This document shows positions 53,823 to 63,013 of a stretch of 64,000 bases of DNA, in pieces. The notes under the pieces were generated by a model, which had not been told where the DNA came from, ran no database searches, and was given only the letters and a program-made list of their open reading frames with translations. Source of the DNA: Amycolatopsis mongoliensis (lineage in GTDB: Bacteria > Actinomycetota > Actinomycetes > Mycobacteriales > Pseudonocardiaceae); NCBI RefSeq assembly GCF_030285665.1, contig NZ_CP127295.1:8618001-8682000 (forward strand), read 5' to 3'. Position 1 is the stretch's first letter. Each line of letters opens with the position of its first letter. A program made the translations under genes and the position numbers.

Positions 53823-54986
53823 TCACCCGTCCTCTCGGTCGGCGGGCTCGGGTTCCGGGGTCTTCCGCGCCTCCCGGATCGCGAGGAGCTTGTGCTGGAC
53901 GACCTTGCCGACGCCGTGCAGCGCGAACCCGGCGGCGGTCGCACCGACGACGGTCAGGCCGATCTCGTCGACCGTGAAGTCGCCGCCGACCGCCTGGACG
54001 TCCGGGAGCCGCTCGTAGAACGGCGTCATCGCGTCCCAGAAGCCCGGCTCCGAACAGCCGACGCAGCCGTGGCCGGCGGCGATCGGCCACGACGTGCCGT
54101 CGTTGTAGCGCACGCTCGGGCAGTTGTGGAACGTGCTCGGGCCCTTGCAGCCCAGCTTGTAGAGGCACCAGCCCTTCCGGTGCCCTTCGTCGCCCCACTC
54201 CTCGGCGAACTGCCCGGCGTCGAAGTGCCCGCGGCGGGGACAGGTGTCGTGGATGCGCTCCCCGTAGGCGAACAGCGGCCGGCCCAGGTCGTCCGCGGCC
54301 GGGAACTCGCCGAACGTCAGGTAGTGCACGATCGTGGCGGTCAGGTTGTCGGCGTTCACCGGGCACCCCGACAGGTTGATCACCGGGACCCCGCTGACGA
54401 CGTCTTCCACCCGCACCGCACCGGTCGGGTTCGGCCCGGCGGCCGGGATCCCGCCGAACGCCGAGCAGGTGCCCACGTTGATGACGCCCGCCGCGCCGCG
54501 CACGGCGCTGCGCAGCAGGTCCTCGGCCGAGCGGCCGCCGATCGTGCAGGCGCCGGGGATGCCGGTGGGCACCGACCCTTCGACGACGACCAGGTGCCCG
54601 CCCCGGGCGACCGCGTCGTCGCGCGCCTTCTCGGCCGCGGTGCCGGCCGCCGCCATCAGGGTCTCGTGGTAGTTCAGCGAGATCATCCCGAGGAGGAGAT
54701 CCGCGGTCGAGGGGTTGCGCGAGCGCAGGAACGCCTCGGTGTCGCCCGCGCAGTCCTGGAACTCGAGCCACACCACCACCGGTCGTTCCACAGTGGACAA
54801 CGCTTCGGCGACCCGGGGCGCGAACCGCTCCGGCAGCGCCAGCGTCGTCGCCATCGCCGCGCAGAACGTCAGGAACCGGCGCCGCCCGATCCCCGCTTCG
54901 GCCAGACGCGCCGGCAGCGGGCGGTGGTCGGCGGCGGCCGGCACGCCGGGCCCGGGTTGGGTGCTTTCGCTGCGGCCGGGAGTCAT
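53823..54986 (-). CDS. hyaA: [NiFe]-hydrogenase small subunit with Tat signal
   Basis: A 387-residue Fe-S subunit. Twin-arginine signal GRRRFLTFCAAM (about 34-45). The proximal cluster motif reads QDCAGDTEA (77-85), C-x-x-D where most group 1 enzymes have C-x-x-C; a 3Cys-1Asp proximal cluster is known from the actinobacterial-type hydrogenase of Ralstonia. Distal/medial motifs include HDTCPRRGHFDAGQF, GPSTFHNCP and GCVGCSEPGFWD. A C-terminal hydrophobic helix (about 340-362) anchors it. ATG 54986 follows GGAGGTGGCG; an in-frame GTG at 55046 would put the start almost on the DosR-like box. Confidence 0.92.
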   Translation of the reverse strand: MTPGRSESTQPGPGVPAAADHRPLPARLAEAGIGRRRFLTFCAAMATTLALPERFAPRVAEALSTVERPVVVWLEFQDCAGDTEAFLRSRNPSTADLLLGMISLNYHETLMAAAGTAAEKARDDAVARGGHLVVVEGSVPTGIPGACTIGGRSAEDLLRSAVRGAAGVINVGTCSAFGGIPAAGPNPTGAVRVEDVVSGVPVINLSGCPVNADNLTATIVHYLTFGEFPAADDLGRPLFAYGERIHDTCPRRGHFDAGQFAEEWGDEGHRKGWCLYKLGCKGPSTFHNCPSVRYNDGTSWPIAAGHGCVGCSEPGFWDAMTPFYERLPDVQAVGGDFTVDEIGLTVVGATAAGFALHGVGKVVQHKLLAIREARKTPEPEPADREDG

Positions 54987-55064
54987 CGCCACCTCCGCCA
55001 AGCCGCCGGCGCCGGTGTCCTGGCGGCGCGCTCGATGGTGCTTCACGACCTCGGCGGCGGCTAG

Positions 55065-55076
55065 GGCCTAAAGTCA
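55065..55076. promoter_or_regulatory. DosR-like box upstream of hydrogenase operon
   Basis: GGCCTAAAGTCA (55065-55076), extended AGGGCCTAAAGTCACC, matches the box with TAAA centre close to the mycobacterial TWWA. It lies about 80 bases upstream of the small-subunit ATG and 40 before the divergent HybE-like gene. Confidence 0.5.
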
Positions 55077-55114
55077 CCTTGCCCCCGGCGCACCAGCGGG
55101 GTCACACTCGGGCC

Positions 55115-55507
55115 GTGGACCCCCTCGACGGTCTCACCGACCAGGTGCGCCGCGCGTTCGACCGGATCAGCCGGGAGAAGTTCCGCGGCGACCCCGTCGC
55201 CAACCCGCGGCTCACGGTCGACGTCCTCGGCGCCGCCGTCGTCGCGGGCGTGCCGACGATGGTCGTGCTCACCCCGTGGACGATCACCGGTCTCGCGTTC
55301 CCGCCGGACGACGTATTCCCCTCAGTGCTCGAGATCGCCGGGCGGCCGCGCCCGGTGTACCGGCTCGAGGTGGCCGGCCTGGGCACCGTCCGCTCGGTCA
55401 CCCTCCCCACCGAAACGGCCGCCCTGCGCGGCATGGCCCAGGCCCGCGACCTGGCCCGGTCCTGGGTCGAGCCGTTCCGCCTGGCCGTCCGGGCGGCCCG
55501 GGCCTGA
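55115..55507 (+). CDS. HybE-like hydrogenase assembly chaperone
   Basis: A 130-residue protein. FDRISREKFRGDPVANPRL (about 13-31) and VVLTPWTITGLAFPPDD (about 52-68) resemble HybE/HupJ proteins, in which an NP-L and a TPW-(F/T)-(M/I) motif are characteristic. HybE-type chaperones bind the small subunit and check its maturation before Tat export. The divergent position next to the Tat-dependent small subunit supports this. GTG 55115 (VDPLDGL) is the most likely start. Confidence 0.7.
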   Translation: MDPLDGLTDQVRRAFDRISREKFRGDPVANPRLTVDVLGAAVVAGVPTMVVLTPWTITGLAFPPDDVFPSVLEIAGRPRPVYRLEVAGLGTVRSVTLPTETAALRGMAQARDLARSWVEPFRLAVRAARA

Positions 55508-55529
55508 TGGTCCTCCGGCCCGCTTCCCG

Positions 55530-55541
55530 AGACCTTGTGCC
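55530..55541. promoter_or_regulatory. DosR-like element before nitroreductase
   Basis: AGACCTTGTGCC (55530-55541), GAGACCTTGTGCCC extended, shares the CTTGTGCC end with the element at 58545. It is 67 bases before the ATG at 55608. The left half is imperfect. Confidence 0.35.
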
Positions 55542-55607
55542 CTAGTGACCACCGCCGCGCGGGCGTGGAATCGACCCGCGGGGGAGAGTTCGCGGAGGAG
55601 GGCAGAA

Positions 55608-56039
55608 ATGTCCACGAAGGAACCCGTGCGGCCGGCGCAGAAGCCCCGCTCGGTGAAGGATGTCGTCAGGCAGTTCAACAAGCACGTCCTCAACCCGGTG
55701 ATGCTGGTCCTGGCCGGGCGCAAGCACTGGTACGCGTCGGCGATCGAGCACGTCGGGCGCCGCACGGGCCGCCGGTACACGACGCCCGTCGTCGCCGGCC
55801 GCGTCCCGGACGGCTTCATCGTGCCGCTCCCCTACGGCACCGGGGTCGACTGGCTGCGGAACGTTCTCAAGGCGGGAACGGCCACCCTGCGGTCCGCGGG
55901 GGTCACCTACGTGGTCACCGACCCCCACGTCGTCGACGCCGACGCCGCGTTCACCCAGGTTTCCCCGAGGTACGCCCAGGCCTGGTGCCGGTTCGGCATC
56001 ACCGAATACCTGAAGCTGACGATCGACCGGGAGGCGTGA
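55608..56039 (+). CDS. Deazaflavin (F420)-dependent nitroreductase-family protein
   Basis: A 143-residue protein of the Ddn/DUF385 (F420H2-dependent oxidoreductase) family: HVGRRTGRRYTTPVVAG (about 48-64), GFIVPLPYG (about 70-78), DWLRNVLKAG (about 82-91). Members use reduced F420 on quinones and nitro compounds; in mycobacteria Ddn protects during oxidative and hypoxic stress. GGAGGAGGG precedes the ATG at 55608. One base after its stop the next gene starts. The broken gene at 26070 is of related type. Confidence 0.85.
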   Translation: MSTKEPVRPAQKPRSVKDVVRQFNKHVLNPVMLVLAGRKHWYASAIEHVGRRTGRRYTTPVVAGRVPDGFIVPLPYGTGVDWLRNVLKAGTATLRSAGVTYVVTDPHVVDADAAFTQVSPRYAQAWCRFGITEYLKLTIDREA

Positions 56040-56040
56040 C

Positions 56041-57465
56041 ATGCTCCGCGACCGCCGGCGGATGTGGACCATGATCGGCGCGCTCGCCGGCGTGCTCGTG
56101 GTCGTCGGCGCGCTCGTGATCGGGGTGCTCCGGGACCGCCCGGCCACCCCGGCCGGGCCGCCGGGCGCCCCGGCCACCACCACGGCGCCCTCGGCCCCGG
56201 TGACGACCGTCGAGGTCTTCTTCCACCGCGGGCAGGCCGACGACCCGGCCCGGGTCGAACCGGTCCGGCGCACGGTGCCGAAGACGGACGCGGTCGCCAC
56301 GGCGGCGGTCGCGCAGCTGCTCGGCGGCCCCACCGCCGCCGAACGCGGGCAGGGCTACTTCTCGATGTTCGGCCCGGCGACCGCGGGCAAGCTGAAGAGC
56401 GTCCGGGTGGCCAACGGCGTGGCGCACGCCGACTTCCGGGACTTCCGGCAGCTGATCCCGAACGCGACGTCGAGCTTCGGCAGCGCGGCGCTGCTGGCCG
56501 AGCTGGACGCGACGCTCGGGCAGTTCGCCACCGTCAAGTCCACTGTGTACTCGTTCGACGGGAACGTCACGGCGTTCTACGAGTGGCTGCAGCGCTTCCC
56601 GCCGATCGGCGACGAGAGCGACGTCAAGCCCGCGATGGCCGCGGCGCGGCAGTTCCTCACCGGGATCGCCGGCATGACGAACCCGGCCGACGGCCCGTTC
56701 GCCCGCACCGGTACCGGACGCGCCGAAGCCACGTTCTACGCCCGGTCGCCCGAAGGGAAGCCGGTGCCGCAGATCGCCACCGTGGTGTCCCTGCGGCGGA
56801 GCGGAACGGCCTGGTCGGTCACCGGCACGACGACCGGCACCATCCGCGTCGACGTGCCGGCCACGGCGGCCGCGATCGCGTCACCGCTGCACGTGAGCGG
56901 CCGGGCGCTCGCCTTCGAAGGCGTCGTCACCGTGCGAGTGGTCGAAGACCGCGCGAACGGACCGGCCGAGCTGGGCCGCGGCTCCGTGGTCGGCGGCGGC
57001 GACCAGCTGCGTCCCTTCGCCGGCGACGTCCCCTTCACCGCACCGGCGGGCAACCACGGCTGGGTGGTCTTCACCGAGCTGTCCGCGGCCGACGGCACGG
57101 TCATCCGCGCGACCTCGGTCCGCGTCGGCTTCGCGGGCCGGACCGCGACCCCGGCCGTCGAGCTGACCTCGTGGAACCCCGCGCTGCAGCTGGTGGACGG
57201 CTGGCTGCGGCTGCCCGACGGCGCCGGATCGATCACCTTCACGGCGAAGGCGACCGGGGCGGACCGGGTCGAGGTCACCCTGACCCCGGCCGGCACCGGG
57301 ACCGCGCCGCTGAAGCGGGTCCTGGGCACGGCCACCCGGGCCGGGGACGTGTACACCTTCACCTGGGCCTACGCGGACGAGCCGCTCCTGGGCCACCTCG
57401 GTGTCCTGGCGACCGGCCCCGGCGGGGCGACCGAGGTGACGCCGTTCGGCCTCTACCACGGCTGA
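56041..57465 (+). CDS. GerMN plus Gmad2 domain envelope protein
   Basis: A 474-residue protein. An N-terminal membrane helix (about 9-30) anchors it, without a lipobox cysteine; a Pro/Thr/Ala linker follows, then a GerMN domain (about 55-180, VFFHRGQADDP, GYFSMFG, AHADFRDF) and a C-terminal immunoglobulin-like Gmad2 domain (about 280-365). Such proteins act outside the membrane, in actinobacteria often with peptidoglycan or sensor proteins. Role unclear. It ends before a strong palindrome. Confidence 0.85.
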   Translation: MLRDRRRMWTMIGALAGVLVVVGALVIGVLRDRPATPAGPPGAPATTTAPSAPVTTVEVFFHRGQADDPARVEPVRRTVPKTDAVATAAVAQLLGGPTAAERGQGYFSMFGPATAGKLKSVRVANGVAHADFRDFRQLIPNATSSFGSAALLAELDATLGQFATVKSTVYSFDGNVTAFYEWLQRFPPIGDESDVKPAMAAARQFLTGIAGMTNPADGPFARTGTGRAEATFYARSPEGKPVPQIATVVSLRRSGTAWSVTGTTTGTIRVDVPATAAAIASPLHVSGRALAFEGVVTVRVVEDRANGPAELGRGSVVGGGDQLRPFAGDVPFTAPAGNHGWVVFTELSAADGTVIRATSVRVGFAGRTATPAVELTSWNPALQLVDGWLRLPDGAGSITFTAKATGADRVEVTLTPAGTGTAPLKRVLGTATRAGDVYTFTWAYADEPLLGHLGVLATGPGGATEVTPFGLYHG

Positions 57466-57482
57466 GCGCGACCCTCGAACGC

Positions 57483-57531
57483 AGTGAATGACTCATTCCT
57501 GGCGTAAGACGACAGGAATGAGTCATTCACT
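57483..57531. terminator. 19-base-arm inverted repeat with GAATGACTCATTC core
   Basis: Perfect 19-base arms (57483-57501 and 57513-57531; left arm AGTGAATGACTCATTCCTG) with an 11-base loop lie 17 bases after one gene stop and 9 bases before the stop of the convergent gene. A bidirectional terminator is likely. The arms reuse the GAATGACTCATTC core found at 11842-11898. Confidence 0.75.
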
Positions 57532-57540
57532 ACACCGGGA

Positions 57541-58359
57541 TCACGCCGCGCCGGGCGGGTCTTCGGCGAAGGTCAGGATGTTCGTGATGACCTCGCCGAA
57601 CCGCGCCGGCTGGGCCAGCAGCCAGGTGTGGCCGCCGGGCACGGTCACCGTCCGCGGGTCGCCCAGGCTGGTGCGCAGCGAGCGCAGCGTGGCCTCCGGG
57701 ATCACGTTGTCCTGCTTGCTCCACACGACGACCACCGGCAGCCGGCGCCGGTTCAGCTCCGCCAGCTCCGATGTCAGGTCGGCGGTCCGGGCCAGGTGCG
57801 CGACCCGCCAGATGGCGCCCGGGGCCCGCAGCACGTTCGGCACGAGGTCGCGCAGCACCACCGGCAGCACGCGGGTGGCCTGCCGGGTCGGCAGCAGATC
57901 GACCTGCAGGTGCAGGCCCCAGTCCCACAGCGGCCGCTCGGCGAGCGCCTTGAGCGCGCCGCGCCCGTCCGTCCACGCCGAACCGCCGATCGAGTTGACC
58001 AGGATCAGCCGGCGCACCAGTTCGGGCGAGTCGTGGGCGGTCCGGATGGCCACCCCGCCACCGAAGGAGTACCCGACCAGCGTCACCGGCTCGGTCAGTT
58101 CGAGGCCTGCCACGAACGCGGCGACCCAGCGCGCGTAACCGTGCAGGCTGTGTTCGGTACGGGGAAGTTCCGCGGTCCCGCCGAAGCCGGGCAACGCGGG
58201 TGCGTACACCCGCAGCCCGGCGGCCGTGAGCGCCTCGAGCGCCTTCCCGAACGCCCGGTCCGCGATGCCCCAGCCGTGCAGGAACAGCACCGGCGGTCCG
58301 TCACCGCCCACCCCGTAGTGCGCGGAGCGCCCGGCCACGAGAGTGGTGCGCCAGCGCAT
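57541..58359 (-). CDS. Alpha/beta hydrolase
   Basis: A 272-residue alpha/beta-hydrolase. Oxyanion-loop LFLHGWG (about 23-29), nucleophile elbow GYSFGG (about 101-106; Ser103), acid in WSKQDNVI (about 213-220) and His in GGHTWL (about 243-248). Substrate unknown. ATG 58359 (MRWRTTL) is favoured; further upstream the frame is open but enters the regulatory region. Confidence 0.82.
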   Translation of the reverse strand: MRWRTTLVAGRSAHYGVGGDGPPVLFLHGWGIADRAFGKALEALTAAGLRVYAPALPGFGGTAELPRTEHSLHGYARWVAAFVAGLELTEPVTLVGYSFGGGVAIRTAHDSPELVRRLILVNSIGGSAWTDGRGALKALAERPLWDWGLHLQVDLLPTRQATRVLPVVLRDLVPNVLRAPGAIWRVAHLARTADLTSELAELNRRRLPVVVVWSKQDNVIPEATLRSLRTSLGDPRTVTVPGGHTWLLAQPARFGEVITNILTFAEDPPGAA

Positions 58360-58473
58360 TCCCGAATTGCTCTTCCCCACGCTGACCAGCCCCGTTCCGC
58401 AGTCCCGGTGATCCACCCCCACCGTGCTCCCCCGCCCGGCCCGCACCGCAGGGGACAACCGCTTCCGGGGCCG

Positions 58474-58556
58474 GTCCGAAGGTCCTCGATCCGCCCGACG
58501 AAGGTCCCCCGCGCGAGGCCCCGCGGGGGACCGTCCGGCGCGAAGGACTTTGTGCC
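58474..58556. promoter_or_regulatory. Cluster of DosR-like elements
   Basis: GTCCGAAGGTCC (58474-58485), CGACGAAGGTCC (58496-58507) and GGACTTTGTGCC (58545-58556) lie in the 279-base spacer between the divergent hydrolase and phosphoribosyltransferase genes. The first two share GAAGGTCC with 2725-2732 and 44186-44193, at 22-base spacing. The third is about 85 bases before the phosphoribosyltransferase ATG. Confidence 0.5.
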
Positions 58557-58638
58557 ATCGGGGGCCGTGACCTCCAGCCCTCCCCCTGGCCCGCGCCACC
58601 CGGCAGGGTGGCGGGAGAGCCTACGGCGGGAGGCACAC

Positions 58639-59291
58639 ATGCGGTTCCGGAACCGGCGGGAAGCCGGCCGAATCCTGGCGGCGCGGCTGCGGTACCTGCG
58701 CGGGCACGAACCCGTCGTGCTGGGGCTGCCCCGCGGCGGCGTGGTCGTCGCCCGTGAGGTCGCCGACGCGCTGTACGCCCCGCTGGACGCGCTGCTGGTG
58801 CACAAGATCCGCGCCCCGGGCCGCCCCGAACTGGCCATCGGCGCGGTCGCCGAACCCGACGTCGTGGTGAGCAACCCGGCCATCATCCGGACGCTCAAGC
58901 TCACGCCCGCCGCGTTCAGCCGGGCAGCCCGGTCGGCGAAGGTCGAGCTCGCCCGGCGCGCGGCGCTCTACCACCCGGGCCACCCGCCGCTGCCCGTCGC
59001 CGGCCAGACCGTCGTGCTGGCCGACGACGGCATCGCGACCGGTGCCACCGTGCGGGCCGCGATCCGGGTGCTGCGGGCCCGGCAGGCGCGCCGGATCATC
59101 CTCGCCGTTCCGGTGGCCCCGTTCGAGGTGCTGCGTGCGCTCTCCCCGGCCGTCGACCAGATCGCCTGCGCGCTGCCCCTGAAGCGGATGAACTCCGTCG
59201 GCGCCTGGTACAGCGACTTCGACGAGGTCGAGGACTCCGAAGTGCTCCGGCTGCTGATGCCGGAGCCGGCCCCGGCCGGGACGGCCCGGCC

Positions 59292-59295
<4 letters not shown>
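58639..59295 (+). CDS. Phosphoribosyltransferase-family protein
   Basis: A 218-residue PRTase-fold protein: [14 protein letters not shown] (about 33-46), and PRPP-loop region [17 protein letters not shown] (about 123-139). Similar to the PRTase half of Rv0571c, a DosR-regulon protein, but without a hydrolase domain. The true substrate of this group is unknown. GGGAGG precedes the ATG. Its stop overlaps the next gene by ATGA. Confidence 0.87.
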
Positions 59296-61054
<1,759 letters not shown>

Positions 61055-61058
<4 letters not shown>

Positions 61059-62044
61059 GCGTACCGAACGCCGCCGCGAGCCCGCGGGCGAAGGAACGGA
61101 CCGAACTGCTGCGCCAGATGGTGCGGATCCGGCGCTTCGAAGAACGCTGCGTGGAGCTCTACAGCGCCGCCGAGATCCGCGGGTTCATGCACCTCTACAT
61201 CGGCGAAGAGGCCATCGCGGCCGGCGTGCTCCAGGCGCTGGACCCCGGCGACGCCGTCGTCTCGACCTACCGCGAGCACGGTCACGCCCTCGCGCGCGGG
61301 GTGCCGATGGACGCGGTCCTCGCCGAAATGTACGGCCGGACGTCCGGCTGCAGCCGGGGCCGGGGCGGGTCGATGCACCTGTTCGACGCGAGCCGCCGGT
61401 TCTACGGCGGCAACGCGATCGTCGGCGGTGGCCTGCCGATCGCGACCGGCCTCGCGCTGGCGGACAAGATGCGGCACCGGCCGACGGTGACCGCCTGCCT
61501 GTTCGGCGACGGCGCGGTCGCCGAGGGCGAGTTCCACGAGTGCCTGAACCTCGCGGCGCTGTGGCGGCTGCCGGTGCTGTTCTGCTGCGAGAACAACATG
61601 TACGCGATGGGGACCGCGCTCGCCCGGTCCCACGCCGCGACCGACCTCGCGCTGCGCGCGTCCTCCTACGGGATTCCCTCGTGGCCGGTGGACGCCATGG
61701 ACGCGCTCGCGGTCGCCGACGCGGCGAACCGGGCGGTGGAGTCGATCCGCGGCGGTTCCGGGCCGTGCTTCCTGGAGCTGCGCACCTACCGGTTCCGCGC
61801 GCACTCGATGTACGACCCCGAGCGCTACCGGGCCGCGGCCGAGGTCGAGCACTGGAAGGAGCTCGACCCGATCCCCCGGCTGATCGCGCGGTTGCGCGCG
61901 GAGGACGGTTTCACCGACGACGATGTGGCGGCGATCGAAGCCGAAGCGGAGTCCGAAATCGCGGCCGCGATCACCGCCGCCGAAGCGGGGCCGCTCGAGC
62001 CCGTCGAGGACCTCACCCGGTTCGTCTACTCGGAGCAGCGATGA
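61055..62044 (+). CDS. pdhA: Pyruvate/branched 2-oxoacid dehydrogenase E1 alpha
   Basis: A 329-residue E1 alpha subunit. ThDP motif [15 protein letters not shown] (about 150-164) ending in ENN (about 180-182), phosphorylation-loop region [15 protein letters not shown] (about 247-261) and [10 protein letters not shown] (about 48-57). With E1 beta it decarboxylates pyruvate (or acetoin or branched oxoacids) onto the lipoyl group of E2. ATGA overlaps on both sides. Confidence 0.92.
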
Positions 62045-63012
62045 AGACCACCTACCGTGAAGCGTGCCGCGAGGCATTGCGCGACGCGCTCACCCGCGAC
62101 GACCGCGTGTTCCTGATGGGCGAGGACGTCGGGGCCTACGGTGGCTGCTTCGCCGTGAGCCTCGGTCTGCTCGAGGAGTTCGGCCCGGAGCGCGTCCGGG
62201 ACACCCCGCTGTCGGAGTCCGCGTTCGTCGGCGCCGGGATCGGCGCGGCGCTCGGCGGGCTGCGGCCCGTCGTCGAGATCATGACGGTGAACTTCAGCCT
62301 GCTCGCGCTCGACCAGATCCTCAACAACGCGGCGACGCTGCTGCACATGTCCGGCGGGCAGCTCAACGTCCCGCTGGTCATCCGGATGACCACCGGTGCC
62401 GGCCGCCAGCTCGCCGCGCAGCATTCGCACAGCCTCGAAGGCTGGTACGCCCACATCCCCGGGCTGCGCATCCTCGCGCCGGCGACCCTCGAAGACGCCC
62501 GCGGCATGTTGTGGACGGCGCTGCAGGACCCCGATCCGGTGCTGCTGTTCGAGCACGGCACCCTCTACGGCATGTCGGGCGAGCTCGACGACGACGCCGG
62601 GCCGGTCGACATCGACCGGGCCGCCGTCCGCCGGCCGGGCACCGACGTCACCGTCGTCGCCTACGGGGGCACGCTGGGCACCGCGCTCGACGCCGCGGAC
62701 GACCTCGCGGGCACCGGGATCGACGCGGAGGTGATCGACCTGCGCACGCTGCGGCCGTTGGACATGCCGACGGTGCTGGGCTCGGTGGCCCGGACCCACC
62801 GGCTCGTCGTCGTGGACGAAGGCTGGCGCAGCGGGAGCCTGTCGGCCGAGATCGCCGCCCGGGTCGCCGAAGAAGCCCTCTACGAGCTCGACGCCCCGAT
62901 CGAGCGGGTCTGCACGGCGGAGGTGCCGATCCCCTACGCGAAGCACCTCGAAGAGGCCGCGCTCCCCCGGCGGGACGACGTCGTCGCGGCCGCGCGGCGG
63001 GCGGTGGGCTGA
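62041..63012 (+). CDS. pdhB: Pyruvate/branched 2-oxoacid dehydrogenase E1 beta
   Basis: A 323-residue E1 beta subunit: [15 protein letters not shown] (about 25-39), [17 protein letters not shown] (about 57-73), [15 protein letters not shown] (about 130-144), [12 protein letters not shown] (about 231-242). Pairs with the preceding gene; ATG overlaps its stop. Confidence 0.93.
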   Translation: MKTTYREACREALRDALTRDDRVFLMGEDVGAYGGCFAVSLGLLEEFGPERVRDTPLSESAFVGAGIGAALGGLRPVVEIMTVNFSLLALDQILNNAATLLHMSGGQLNVPLVIRMTTGAGRQLAAQHSHSLEGWYAHIPGLRILAPATLEDARGMLWTALQDPDPVLLFEHGTLYGMSGELDDDAGPVDIDRAAVRRPGTDVTVVAYGGTLGTALDAADDLAGTGIDAEVIDLRTLRPLDMPTVLGSVARTHRLVVVDEGWRSGSLSAEIAARVAEEALYELDAPIERVCTAEVPIPYAKHLEEAALPRRDDVVAAARRAVG

Positions 63013-63013
63013 G

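Noticed and set aside
54987..55046. A GTG start at 55046 for the hydrogenase small subunit
   Set aside because: It adds 20 residues before a normal Tat signal and starts only 18 bases from the DosR-like box, while ATG 54986 has a GGAGG site at proper distance.
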